NCBI RefSeq assembly: GCF_030540545.1
Contig: NZ_JAUNVZ010000007.1
Location: 1 to 64,000 of the forward strand
Reading direction: 5' to 3'
From: Rothia sp. (in: high G+C Gram-positive bacteria)
GTDB lineage: Bacteria > Actinomycetota > Actinomycetes > Actinomycetales > Micrococcaceae
DNA: 64,000 nt
A program made the position numbers and the translations under genes. Shown piece by piece: positions 44,436 to 54,094 of this stretch (its first letter is position 1; the number at the start of each line of letters is the position of its first letter). The notes beneath the pieces are model-generated. The model was not told the origin of the DNA. It saw nothing but the letters and a program-made list of their open reading frames with translations, and did no database searches.

Positions 44436-45002
44436 TTAGAGATCGATGATTTCGCTCGGGCTCTGCGAGGAGTTCTTCTTGGAGCCCAGGGAGGAGGCAA
44501 AAATTACCAGGTTGAACACGCCGAAGGCCAAGAAACCGAAAGCAACCAGCCACACACCCACAGTACCGAAGAAGAGCGGGAAAATCACCATGAGCACACC
44601 CAGAATCAGGGGCAGCCAGGCGGTCCATTGGATGCTCTTGCCGGCGCGGTAGTCCAGGTACTTGGCGCGCTGACCGACCATCAGGCGCAAGATAGCGTCA
44701 ACAATCAGCCAGATACCGATCACGGTGGGCACCAGAGCTGCCTGCTCTGCGGCGGTGTTGCCCATCAATACCACACCCAGCAGCAGGGTGATAATGGCGT
44801 TTGCCAAATCCCAGCCGCTACGTACCGGTGCGGGCGTGGTGAAATAACCGATGAGGCTGACGATACCGCTACCCAGAATCAGCAGGGAAATGAAGAAGCC
44901 CAGGGCTGCTAGCTGCAGGCCGGGGGTGGCGAACATAAAAATAGCCGAACCCGCAAAGAGCAGGCCCAGTACCAGGGGGAACCAACGAATATTGGTCGAC
45001 AT
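44436..45002 (-). CDS. HdeD-like (DUF308) membrane protein
   Basis: 188 residues with six hydrophobic helices in pairs and Trp/Gly-rich turns, the pattern of the HdeD/DUF308 family linked to acid tolerance in enterics; in actinobacteria the role is unknown. Both ends are cytoplasmic, and a short charged tail (SSQSPSEIIDL) ends the protein. ATG 45002 has AAGGACGT upstream. Confidence 0.8.
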   Translation of the reverse strand: MSTNIRWFPLVLGLLFAGSAIFMFATPGLQLAALGFFISLLILGSGIVSLIGYFTTPAPVRSGWDLANAIITLLLGVVLMGNTAAEQAALVPTVIGIWLIVDAILRLMVGQRAKYLDYRAGKSIQWTAWLPLILGVLMVIFPLFFGTVGVWLVAFGFLAFGVFNLVIFASSLGSKKNSSQSPSEIIDL

Positions 45003-45433
45003 ATACGTCCTTATCTGTGTTTATTCTAGCTTTTCTATTCTACGCTTGACCTGCCCCTTTGCACAGAGAGTCTATTCAACCCTCTTGCCTAAGCACAGTG
45101 GAAAGTATCTCGATCCGCCGCACTCTGCCAGACTGAGAAGCCTCACCGGGGTGCACAAAAACACCCGCCGCTCTCCCCTGCCTCCAGGAAGATGCAACGG
45201 GTGCTGAACGCTATAAAAGTTGAGGCAGCCTAAAAGAGGGCTGAAGGCACCCCAGCGCCGTAAGGACGGGACGAGCTGCCGGAACGCCTTTATGGCATCC
45301 CGCAACCCGTCATGACTACCGTTTAGCATGCATCCTATGCGCAGCGCGGTACCTCAACGTAGTACAACGAACGAGCTGCCAAACACTTTAATAGTATTCA
45401 GCAGCTCGTCCATAACCTCAGTACCAGTTAGTA
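45003..45433. other. Gene-free stretch between ettA and the HdeD-like gene
   Basis: About 430 bases. Apart from the ettA-side hairpin (45371-45409), a GACGGG/CCCGTC pairing spans roughly 45264-45311. One open frame on the minus strand (45072-45329) lacks a ribosome binding site and coding character. Nothing else is supported. Confidence 0.35.
45371..45409 (-). terminator. Hairpin after ettA
   Basis: ACGAGCTGC and GCAGCTCGT form a 9-pair stem, 25 bases beyond the ettA stop; the T-run is weak. Confidence 0.6.
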
Positions 45434-47113
<1,680 letters not shown>

Positions 47114-47212
47114 GCTCTCTATTTTACCGTGATGTGCAGGTGCCTGTTCAAGGTTGGGGCGTGCTCTGTCTCATGTCTGGACGATTCGATCCGCTTTGGG
47201 CAGTGTAATCGA

Positions 47213-47267
47213 AAAAAGGGGCAAGGAATCTCGGGTGAGCGGCATATGCTCGCGCGAGATTCCTTGG
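47213..47267 (-). terminator. Strong terminator on the minus strand upstream of ettA
   Basis: CAAGGAATCTCG and CGAGATTCCTTG form the stem; on the minus strand CCCCTTTTTTCG follows. It ends a transcript that comes from the 47323-47800 direction. Confidence 0.85.
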
Positions 47268-47322
47268 TGTCCCTGGTTACCCGGTGCGTTGCTCTTTCAA
47301 GAATCGTAGTTAGCTGTTCCCG

Positions 47323-47379
47323 CTACCCTCGGGTGCGGGCGGGGCGGCTCAAGGTCTTGATGATACGCACAGTATTCAT
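47323..47379 (-). CDS. Possible 18-residue small ORF
   Basis: AAGGAG is followed immediately by ATG AAT ACT GTG; the GTG nine bases after the site would give 15 residues. The product MNTVRIIKTLSRPARTRG is basic. It lies between a perfect 11-pair hairpin (47397-47434) and the strong terminator. Translation is uncertain; it could instead be part of a small RNA. Confidence 0.3.
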   Translation of the reverse strand: MNTVRIIKTLSRPARTRG

Positions 47380-47396
47380 CTCCTTGGTGATAGGAA

Positions 47397-47434
47397 GAGG
47401 GTGGGTATCCCTATCCGGTGGTTTACCCACCCTC
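47397..47434 (-). other. Perfect hairpin between the ABM gene and the small ORF
   Basis: GAGGGTGGGTA and TACCCACCCTC are perfect complements, without a following U-run. It could be a processing or attenuation site. Confidence 0.5.
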
Positions 47435-47521
47435 ATGATGGTTAGGTGTACGTGGTTCACGTACTTTGTGGAGTGTGTTCGGTGATTGCTGCGGGATAAC
47501 TCCCGCGTAGATCACAAGCTT

Positions 47522-47800
47522 TTAGCCTTTGAAAACCAGTTCAAAGCTCTCAACTCCGTCGTCGTGGGAGACCACGGTGGAGGGGTCTTTGGAGCCGCGG
47601 GCTGCAGCATATGCTCGGTAGCTTTCTTCATCCGCCCAGCGGGTTATGGCGTAGTAGTCGGCGCCTTCTTCATAGGGGCGCCAGAGTTCGAAGCCTTCGT
47701 ACCCGGGTGCGTGTTCGCCAATGCGTGCGGCGAATCGCTTCTCGAGTTCGGCGTGGTCTGCCGGGGCGACTGCCAGCTTGTGAATCTTAATAATGCTCAT
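47522..47800 (-). CDS. Antibiotic biosynthesis monooxygenase (ABM) domain protein
   Basis: A 92-residue dimeric ferredoxin-like fold of the ABM group. It resembles the haem-degrading MhuD/IsdG proteins in length and in blocks such as VKI-like IIKIHKLAV, ELEKRF, GYEGFELWRP and ITRWADEESY. By a remembered alignment, the asparagine near residue 7 is a histidine here and the haem-ligand histidine region reads ARGSKDP, while the tryptophan is kept. A canonical haem oxygenase role is therefore doubtful. ATG 47800 follows AGGAG. Confidence 0.8.
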   Translation of the reverse strand: MSIIKIHKLAVAPADHAELEKRFAARIGEHAPGYEGFELWRPYEEGADYYAITRWADEESYRAYAAARGSKDPSTVVSHDDGVESFELVFKG

Positions 47801-47833
47801 AGACGTCTCCTCTGATATGCGCTGTGTTGTGCT

Positions 47834-48034
47834 TTAGCGGTTTCCGTAGCCGTGACGATGTTCGGGGTGCATATGCGACTTGGTCTTGGAGAACCACTGG
47901 TTCCCCTTGAGGTTCCGGCTGCGTTTCTGGTTTTCTGCCACGATGGGCAGGCTTGCGGTGGCGGGCTGAACGTGGCGGTCAATATCGCGGTGTTCGCCCT
48001 TGAGGTGCAGTTCCTGATTCTTCTTGGCGCTCAT
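47834..48034 (-). CDS. Small basic His-rich protein, unknown
   Basis: ATG 48034 follows AAAGGAGC, which selects this start over an upstream one. The 66 residues are polar and basic (SAKKNQELHLKGEHRDIDRH; ending HMHPEHRHGYGNR) with no hydrophobic core, so the protein is likely unstructured or RNA/metal binding. No family recognised. It lies 33 bases upstream of the ABM gene. Confidence 0.55.
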   Translation of the reverse strand: MSAKKNQELHLKGEHRDIDRHVQPATASLPIVAENQKRSRNLKGNQWFSKTKSHMHPEHRHGYGNR

Positions 48035-48350
48035 GGAGTGCTCCTTTTCGAATGGCACCCGCAGTGGGGTGCACCACAACCTTTGTGGTAGTTCTCATTC
48101 TAGGAGCCTATAGGGCATGATTCAAGTATTTTTAGAGGGTTTGAGGCTTTTCCCATTCAGTTTTCAGGGGATTGTCAGCTAATCGCAATATACCCGTCAT
48201 ATAGCGGGTAGAAGTGCCCTCTAAGTGCTTGTATGACCTCATAATACGAGTAACTTTTATCCCCCATTCCGGGGCGTCATCAGCCCAGATGAGATATAGC
48301 AAAGCCCCGATACCTAGAGAACAGGTACCGGGGCTTGAGAGTAGAACTAG
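48035..48350. other. Gene-free stretch upstream of the His-rich small protein
   Basis: Contains the trmD terminator and presumably the promoter of the 48034 gene. AT-rich around 48110-48240. No other feature is supported. Confidence 0.35.
48302..48336 (-). terminator. trmD operon terminator
   Basis: AAGCCCCGATACCT and AGGTACCGGGGCTT form the stem; TTTGC follows on the minus strand. Several terminators in the window share the flank AGCAAAG next to CCCCG. Confidence 0.85.
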
Positions 48351-49193
48351 CTAGTCCTTCTTGGGTTTGTGGAAGTGAATACCGCGCTCTGCGAGGAAAC
48401 GACGATCCTTCTTATCCCAGAGTTCTACCGGGTAGGCATCAAACATATCCCGGCGACGCTCTAAGGTGCGCTCAATCTGACGGTCACGGCGCCAACGATC
48501 CACCGCACCGTGATTGCCCGAGAGCAGCACGGCGGGTGCTTCCAAATCACGCCATACGGCGGGTTTGGTATACACGGGGTACTCCAGCAAACCGCCCGTA
48601 TGAGATTCTTCTTCCAGAGAGAGCGGATTGCCCATAGCGCCGGGAATCAGGCGGGTAATGGCTTCGATCATTGCCATAACCGCAACCTCGCCGCCGTAGA
48701 GCACATAATCCCCCAGGGATACGGGCATCACGCGGAAGGGGCCGGCAGCCCATTCAAAGACGCGCTCATCAATGCCCTCATAGCGTGCCGGGGCGAAGAC
48801 AATATGCTCCTCGGTTGCCATATCGTATGCCATTGCCTGGTCAAAAACAGCACCTGCGGGAGAAGGCACCACCAGCAGGGGGCGGCCGTCTCGTGCTGGC
48901 ACGGCAGAGGATTCAGACAGTGCGGGCGCATCGGGCGCTTCCTGTGCTGCACGCTCAGCTGCCGCCTGCTCCAGCACAGCATCCAGCGCCAAACCCCAGG
49001 GTTCAGGCTTCATGACCATACCGGCGCCACCACCGTAGGGGGTGTCATCTACGGTGCGGTGCTTATCGCTGGTGAAATCACGCAGATTGTGCAGGTGCAG
49101 CTGCACCAGGCCGTTATCGCGTGCCTTACCCAGTAGGGAGAGTTCCAGAGGTGCCAGGTACTCGGGGAAAATGCTGATCACATCGTAGCGCAC
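48351..49193 (-). CDS. trmD: tRNA (guanine-N1)-methyltransferase
   Basis: Methylates G37 next to the anticodon to prevent frameshifting, using a SPOUT knot for SAM. The 280 residues start [13 protein letters not shown] and contain [32 protein letters not shown] and the [15 protein letters not shown] knot signature. A loop of about 25 residues rich in Ala/Glu/Ser (around 70-95) makes it longer than the E. coli protein. ATG 49193 lies 3 bases after the rimM stop. Confidence 0.96.
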   Translation of the reverse strand: MRYDVISIFPEYLAPLELSLLGKARDNGLVQLHLHNLRDFTSDKHRTVDDTPYGGGAGMVMKPEPWGLALDAVLEQAAAERAAQEAPDAPALSESSAVPARDGRPLLVVPSPAGAVFDQAMAYDMATEEHIVFAPARYEGIDERVFEWAAGPFRVMPVSLGDYVLYGGEVAVMAMIEAITRLIPGAMGNPLSLEEESHTGGLLEYPVYTKPAVWRDLEAPAVLLSGNHGAVDRWRRDRQIERTLERRRDMFDAYPVELWDKKDRRFLAERGIHFHKPKKD

Positions 49194-49196
49194 AGG

Positions 49197-49862
49197 CTAC
49201 TCCCCCGCTTCTTCCTCTGCCGAACCTTCGGGCAGGTCAGCGTCGCTGTGGGCGGATTCTGCTTGGGAGAGGTCAATCAGGCCGGGAGGCGGAGTGAGAA
49301 TAATATATCCGGCGTCTTCCTCGGTGGGCAACACGATTTCGGGGACAATTTCTTCCACGAAGGGCACCAGGATTTCTTCGCCACCGTACTCGGCGGTCAG
49401 GGTAATGTTCAGCAGATCCTGGGCGGGCATGGTCTGCAGGCCGCTGACGGTGCCAACCAGTGCCTCGGGGTTCTCCTCAATCAGAGGGTGCACATCGTCA
49501 TCCAGGCGTTCGCCCAGGAAAACCGGCAGGTCCAGCAGCTCCTGCTCGTAGAAGCCCTCTTCATCATCGCTGGATTCGGGCACATCGTACACTAGGCGGG
49601 TATCGCGCAGCTCTTCCGCCTGATTGCGGTTCGAAATTTCTTCAAAGCGCACCACCAGAATCTTCTTATTCCAGCGGATTGATGCCACGGTCAGCTCACC
49701 GGCGGGCGCAATGGCAGCCGCGGGGCTCTTGGCGGTGAAGTTCTCAATGCTCAGGCGCTCACCAACCGCGAAGCGCTCTTCGGGGGTGTCGGTGTAGAGC
49801 TGTACGGTGACCTCACCGCGAATACCGTGCGGCTTGCCGATGCGCGCAACCAAAACCTGCAT
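49197..49862 (-). CDS. rimM: Ribosome maturation factor RimM
   Basis: Assists maturation of the 30S head by binding S19. The N-terminal QVLVARIGKPHGIRGEVTVQ and the PRC-barrel block EILVPFVEEIVPEIVLPTEE are diagnostic. 221 residues with an acidic C-terminal tail (SAEEEAGE). It overlaps neither neighbour but is three bases from trmD. About 100 bases separate it from khpA, containing a CGGGGTGC-type hairpin (49928-49957). Confidence 0.94.
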   Translation of the reverse strand: MQVLVARIGKPHGIRGEVTVQLYTDTPEERFAVGERLSIENFTAKSPAAAIAPAGELTVASIRWNKKILVVRFEEISNRNQAEELRDTRLVYDVPESSDDEEGFYEQELLDLPVFLGERLDDDVHPLIEENPEALVGTVSGLQTMPAQDLLNITLTAEYGGEEILVPFVEEIVPEIVLPTEEDAGYIILTPPPGLIDLSQAESAHSDADLPEGSAEEEAGE

Positions 49863-49966
49863 AAATCTCCCCTATAGAGTGTGGTACATACTTCCCCTAT
49901 TTTATCCTGAAGGGGCGCAGAAAAGCACCCCGCCCGTATTTCTACGGTCGGGGTGCTTTGAAGCGT

Positions 49967-50212
49967 TTAGCGTCGCTTTTTGTCGGTGTCGATAATGTCG
50001 ATGCGAACCTGCTCACCGCCGGCTACCGCGTCCATAACGGTGCGGATGCTCTTGGCGGTGCGACCCGAACGGCCGATGACTCGACCCAGGTCTTCTGGAT
50101 GTACGCGGACTTCCAGGGTTTCACGGTGACGCTGGGTGCGCACGCGCACCTTCACGTCGTCCGGATGCTCGACAATCCCTCGAACCAAGTGTTCGAGTGC
50201 GTCAGCCAACAT
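49967..50212 (-). CDS. khpA: KH-domain RNA-binding protein KhpA (YlqC-like)
   Basis: Small RNA-binding protein usually between rpsP and rimM; with KhpB it influences cell division and elongation in Gram-positives. The KH motif is GRVIGRSGRTAKSIRTVM around residues 42-59. 81 residues. It begins two bases after the rpsP stop. Confidence 0.93.
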   Translation of the reverse strand: MLADALEHLVRGIVEHPDDVKVRVRTQRHRETLEVRVHPEDLGRVIGRSGRTAKSIRTVMDAVAGGEQVRIDIIDTDKKRR

Positions 50213-50214
50213 GA

Positions 50215-50631
50215 TTACTCAGCTGCTTCCTCAGCTGCCTCTGCAGCTTCCTCAACAGCCTCTTCAGCCTTAGCCTCTGCCTTGGTGATTGCCTCGGGCA
50301 GGATCACGGAACCCTTTTCGGGAACAACGAACTCAGCCTTAGCCTCAACAGCCTTGATAGCGTTTTCAGCCTTCTCACCCTTGAAAGCAGCCCAGTCACC
50401 GGACAGCTTCAGCAGAGCCAGTACCTGCTCGGTCGGCTGTGCGCCAACAGAGAGCCAGTACTGAGCACGCTCAGAGTTGATTTCGATACGCGAGGGGTGC
50501 TCGGTCGGGTGGTACAGACCAATCTCTTCGATGGTCTTGCCATCACGCTTAACGCGAGAATCAGCCACGACCACGCGGTAACGAGGATCGCGGATCTTAC
50601 CCATACGCTTCAGACGAATCTTAACAGCCAC
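50215..50631 (-). CDS. rpsP: 30S ribosomal protein S16
   Basis: Structural protein of the 30S body. The core (first ~80 residues, starting [25 protein letters not shown]) is canonical; the remaining ~58 residues are an Ala/Glu tail. Such tails occur in actinobacterial S16 but make the protein 138 residues instead of about 80. First gene of the rpsP-khpA-rimM-trmD operon. Confidence 0.96.
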   Translation of the reverse strand: MAVKIRLKRMGKIRDPRYRVVVADSRVKRDGKTIEEIGLYHPTEHPSRIEINSERAQYWLSVGAQPTEQVLALLKLSGDWAAFKGEKAENAIKAVEAKAEFVVPEKGSVILPEAITKAEAKAEEAVEEAAEAAEEAAE

Positions 50632-50942
50632 TGTAGTGGTTACTCCTGTTTCATAGTATTATGCGGAATTCTCGGTTCAGCTCCCGTGGGGCGGGCCATC
50701 CGCGAGTATCCCTGTGGACACAGCGCCACGTGCATGAGAGGGGCGCACGCACGCCGAGTACTCAGATAGATTAGCAAATTAACCCGTCTTAAGCTAGCGC
50801 CACACGGGCTTTTACCCCATAAAGACAGTGATTTTAAGCCCTGCCGCTACTCCCCCATGATTTTCAGAGTCGGATGGAACACCCCGGGTGCGAGCAAGCC
50901 CCGCATTCGGTACGTGAATGCGGGGCTTTGTGGTGCTAGAGG
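50632..50942. other. Gene-free stretch upstream of rpsP
   Basis: Holds the rpsP promoter region and, at its right end, the SRPBCC gene terminator. No further element is supported. Confidence 0.35.
50896..50928 (-). terminator. SRPBCC gene terminator
   Basis: AAGCCCCGCATTC and GAATGCGGGGCTT pair around a 7-base loop. Confidence 0.75.
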
Positions 50943-51389
50943 TTAGGTTTCCAGAGCCCGGGCAGCAGCACCCATAATGCTGCCGTAGAGAATACCCGCC
51001 ATGCGAGCGCCAGCCTTCGTCATCGCAGACCCCAGCGCGGCAGGCAGTATAGCGGGAAGCGGCACCTGCAGCTCAATAGTCCAGGTGACCAGAGTTCCAC
51101 TCCCCTGCGCTTCACAGTGAATGCGCGTGAACTCTTGACTCACGGCGGGAATTGAACGCACCACCCTATAGTCAATATGTTTGCCGGGCACCGCGGCAGT
51201 AATCTCCTCGCGATACCATCCGGCGATCATGACAACATCGCGAATACTGCCCGACTCCCAGCGCCCGGTATTCCAGCGAGAGATAAAGACAATGGGCGAA
51301 GCGGTGAAATTCTCCGAGTGGTAAAACCAATCGTAGACTCGCTGCACTGGAGCATTAATAAAGCGTGTGAGTACAACTTTCTGAATCAT
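50943..51389 (-). CDS. SRPBCC-family protein
   Basis: 148 residues of the START/Bet v1-like fold, which binds lipid-like or aromatic ligands in a cavity. The start VVLTRFINAPVQRVYDWFYHSENF and the GTLVTWTIELQVPLPA strand fit. No catalytic residue can be assigned. ATG 51389; separated by ~110 bases from the Rrf2 gene upstream and probably read with it. Confidence 0.8.
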   Translation of the reverse strand: MIQKVVLTRFINAPVQRVYDWFYHSENFTASPIVFISRWNTGRWESGSIRDVVMIAGWYREEITAAVPGKHIDYRVVRSIPAVSQEFTRIHCEAQGSGTLVTWTIELQVPLPAILPAALGSAMTKAGARMAGILYGSIMGAAARALET

Positions 51390-51500
51390 ATCTAGATCCC
51401 TTGGGGGCTACGGGTTTTTCCGCCTCCAGAGGCAGGAAAGATATAGGGTGCATAGGTCAGGGCAGCCATGAGCACATAGGATAGTGAACGAATCATGAGC

Positions 51501-51977
51501 CTACTCCTGCGACTGGCTAGCGCGAGCAGCCCAGTCAACAACACCCACGCTATGAGCCTGCTCAATCACCAACTCACCCAGGGAGAGAGTCTTGAGCTGC
51601 TCATCAAAAGCATGCAGGGCGCTCTCCAGGGTGGCGCGCACCTTCTGGGCACTCTCGCGGGTGTGCTGAGCATCCGGATAAATACGCTGCTCCAGGCCAC
51701 TGAGTTCAATGGCATTATCGTGCACGCCCAATGCCGCAAAAACATCGTAGAGAGTAATCTGAGCAATGGGTCGAGTCAGAGTGTAGCCACCAGTTTTGGA
51801 GGCGCTACCGGTGACCAGCCCGGCGGCACTGAGCTTAGCCAGCACCTTTTTGAGGGAGGAGTCCGAAACGCCCATAATATCGCTGAGCACCTGGCTTTTG
51901 ACGGGCGTGTGACCGGATTGCAGGGCTAGCATGGTCAACACATACACACCCTGTTCTGCGCTTTTATTAATCTTCAT
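51501..51977 (-). CDS. Rrf2-family transcription regulator without cysteines
   Basis: DNA-binding winged-helix protein of 158 residues. The helix-turn-helix and signature SSLKKVLAKLSAAGLVTGSA with the wing TGGYTLTRP are clear. The cysteines that hold an iron-sulphur cluster in IscR or NsrR are missing entirely, so this belongs to the cluster-free group such as YwnA. The adjacent SDR gene upstream resembles YwnB, which suggests that the regulator controls this operon. Confidence 0.88.
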   Translation of the reverse strand: MKINKSAEQGVYVLTMLALQSGHTPVKSQVLSDIMGVSDSSLKKVLAKLSAAGLVTGSASKTGGYTLTRPIAQITLYDVFAALGVHDNAIELSGLEQRIYPDAQHTRESAQKVRATLESALHAFDEQLKTLSLGELVIEQAHSVGVVDWAARASQSQE

Positions 51978-51998
51978 AGCTATCTCAGAGTACCGGAT

Positions 51999-52568
51999 TT
52001 AGCGGGTGAGTTTCTCAATAAGTTCTGCGGCAACATCCTGCACGAGTACGGGCTTCATATTCGCTGCAAAGAGGCCGAGAAATTTGAAGAGAGGCACCAT
52101 TTTAGCCAGCGCGTCGGATCGGTCAGCACCGTAGATGAGGGTTGGCTCTACGACCTCAACGCGGATACCGCTAGCACGTAATTGTTCGGTCAGTTCTTTC
52201 TTAGTCTCAAGGAACGCCTTGGGGCCGAGCAGACCACCAATGAAACCGATAGCGCGGGCGCCGGTTGCGCGAGCAATGCGTTCTGCCGCCTGCGCGGGAA
52301 TGACGTTGATCTGCTGCTCTTGCTCCTCGGTTTTTGCCGGGGCACCCACGAGATTCAGTACGTAGTCAGCCTGCATGGGTAGCTGGGCGAGTACTGCCTC
52401 GGTTTCCTGCAGGTCAGCTGCAATATTGATAATGCGCTCATCCTGCAGACTGTTCTTTCCGCTACGAGAAAGGGTGTAGATGCGTGCCTGAGAGTCGAGG
52501 GCGAGCCATTGGCGACTGATTTCGCGTCCCAGATAGCCGTTGCCGCCGAGCATGATAATGGTAGTCAT
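51999..52568 (-). CDS. NAD(P)-binding atypical short-chain dehydrogenase
   Basis: 189-residue Rossmann-fold protein, with GGNGYLGREI at the N-terminus for the nucleotide. The later part has IGFIGGLLGPKAF and a TKKELTEQLRASGI block resembling that of quinone-oxidoreductase-like SDRs (YwnB type); a catalytic tyrosine at the usual place is not evident. Read with the Rrf2 gene 21 bases downstream. Confidence 0.85.
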   Translation of the reverse strand: MTTIIMLGGNGYLGREISRQWLALDSQARIYTLSRSGKNSLQDERIINIAADLQETEAVLAQLPMQADYVLNLVGAPAKTEEQEQQINVIPAQAAERIARATGARAIGFIGGLLGPKAFLETKKELTEQLRASGIRVEVVEPTLIYGADRSDALAKMVPLFKFLGLFAANMKPVLVQDVAAELIEKLTR

Positions 52569-52738
52569 GTCAATCCTTTTCTATCTGCCCCCGGAGCACT
52601 ATCAGTAATCCAAGGAATTTTTATTTCCCAAGATAACTCAAGACTACATCCATGGAAAATAAAAGTCAAAAGATACTTCTATGATGTACATCTCCCCCTA
52701 CCTCACAGCACGGCATGCACCTCTCAGGAAGGCATAGC

Positions 52739-52772
52739 AAAGGCCCCGGAGGGAAACCCTCCGGGGCCTTTG
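52739..52772 (-). terminator. Acyltransferase gene terminator
   Basis: AAAGGCCCCGGAGGG and CCCTCCGGGGCCTTT pair perfectly. Confidence 0.9.
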
Positions 52773-52793
52773 TGTATCACGTATTTAGATGAC

Positions 52794-53873
52794 TCAAGCG
52801 GCCTTCGCTAGCTTACGATTCTTAGGATCCAGAGAACGACCACGTGTCATCGCGGGCTTCTCAATCAGTCGCCAGGAGCACCATGCCAGGGCAAAGGTCA
52901 GCACAACATCCAATGCCAGGTTTACAAGCGGTCCGAGTACCGCAGAACCCAGCAGAAGCAAAATGCACTGTACGGGGAAACCGTAGATATACACACCATA
53001 CGAGATGTCGTTCTTCTGACCAATCGGCACACTCAGCGTAGATCCCAGAGCAAGAATGCCATAGGCAAAGAGCAACTGAGCACCGTAGAAAATATAGGTC
53101 GTTGCGAAAAGCTGCAATCCCAAGCCCAAAGCAACACAGAGCAGGGCAATCCACAGATTTGCTTTGATCTTCTTCGAGAATAAGTACAGGAGAGTACCCG
53201 CCATGAACATCATCATAAGGCGGAAGAAAATCCAGGCATCCGCCGGGAAACCACGCAGGGAAATATACGCGCGCATACCCACAATAACGCCCACGAATAG
53301 AATCGGCAGGATAATATGCAAGCGCTCACGAATCACACGGATATAGAACATCGGGATAAGCATCAGATATGCCGTGAACTCATAAGCAAGAGTCCAGAAG
53401 GGCAGGTTCCAGGTAAACAGATCCACGCCTTTGAAACCGCCCAGAGTCACCGACTGATTCTGCGCCAAGAAGAAGTTATTGGTCACATACCCAAACACAG
53501 AACCCCAGGACCAATCCTCCACAGAATGACCTGTCATATAGGCAATAGGGCTAGCAATCAGGGCAATAAAAAGTAGTGCAACCCAATAGCCCGGGAAAAT
53601 ACGCAAGGAACGACGCAAAAGATATGAGGAGAGAGCCGCCCGAGAAGCACTATGGGCAATCAAAAAACCCGAAATGCAGAAGAACATGTTCACAGCAAAA
53701 TCACCCAGACTGTCAACATGCTCGTTGAGCGAGGCGCTGCCGGTCGGGAAAAAGAGAACAACGTGGCTAATAATCACCAGCGCTGCCAGAACCAAACGGA
53801 GAAAGTTCAGTGAATTGTTCCGGTCAACCAGCAGAGAATGATAGAGCGTAGAGGACGTTACCTCTGAAGACAT
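52794..53873 (-). CDS. Acyltransferase-3 (OafA/YrhL-like) membrane protein
   Basis: Transfers acyl groups, usually acetyl, to surface polysaccharide, peptidoglycan or lipid. ATG 53873 follows AAGGAGAC; upstream in-frame codons lack such a site. The 359 residues comprise about ten transmembrane helices. The catalytic histidine lies in the first helix (VIISHVVLFF) and the FFCISGFLIAHSASR block follows. There is no fused SGNH domain. No sugar-synthesis genes accompany it, so the acceptor is unknown. Confidence 0.9.
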   Translation of the reverse strand: MSSEVTSSTLYHSLLVDRNNSLNFLRLVLAALVIISHVVLFFPTGSASLNEHVDSLGDFAVNMFFCISGFLIAHSASRAALSSYLLRRSLRIFPGYWVALLFIALIASPIAYMTGHSVEDWSWGSVFGYVTNNFFLAQNQSVTLGGFKGVDLFTWNLPFWTLAYEFTAYLMLIPMFYIRVIRERLHIILPILFVGVIVGMRAYISLRGFPADAWIFFRLMMMFMAGTLLYLFSKKIKANLWIALLCVALGLGLQLFATTYIFYGAQLLFAYGILALGSTLSVPIGQKNDISYGVYIYGFPVQCILLLLGSAVLGPLVNLALDVVLTFALAWCSWRLIEKPAMTRGRSLDPKNRKLAKAA

Positions 53874-54014
53874 AAAGGTCTCCTTGTACGTGAATGAGAT
53901 GAGTCTCTTCAGTGTATCAGAGCAGGTCACGGGGGCTCCCTATTCCCTATTCGTGTTCCTCAGCACTCATGTACCCCAGCAGACTAGAGCTAAGAGCCGC
54001 ACACGGGGTATAGC

Positions 54015-54047
54015 AAAGACCCCGGAAAGAAACTCTCCGGGGCCTTT
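54015..54047 (-). terminator. DAACS symporter gene terminator
   Basis: AAAGACCCCGGA and TCCGGGGCCTTT form the stem. Its ATAGCAAAG flank repeats that of the neighbouring terminator at 52739. Confidence 0.8.
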
Positions 54048-54094
54048 AGCTCAACGCCATGCGAGCACAGCGTAACCATCTGAGCAGATACCGC

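Noticed and set aside
45072-45329. 85-codon minus-strand frame between ettA and the HdeD-like gene
   Set aside because: No ribosome binding site and composition unlike real genes; the stretch is full of partial inverted repeats.
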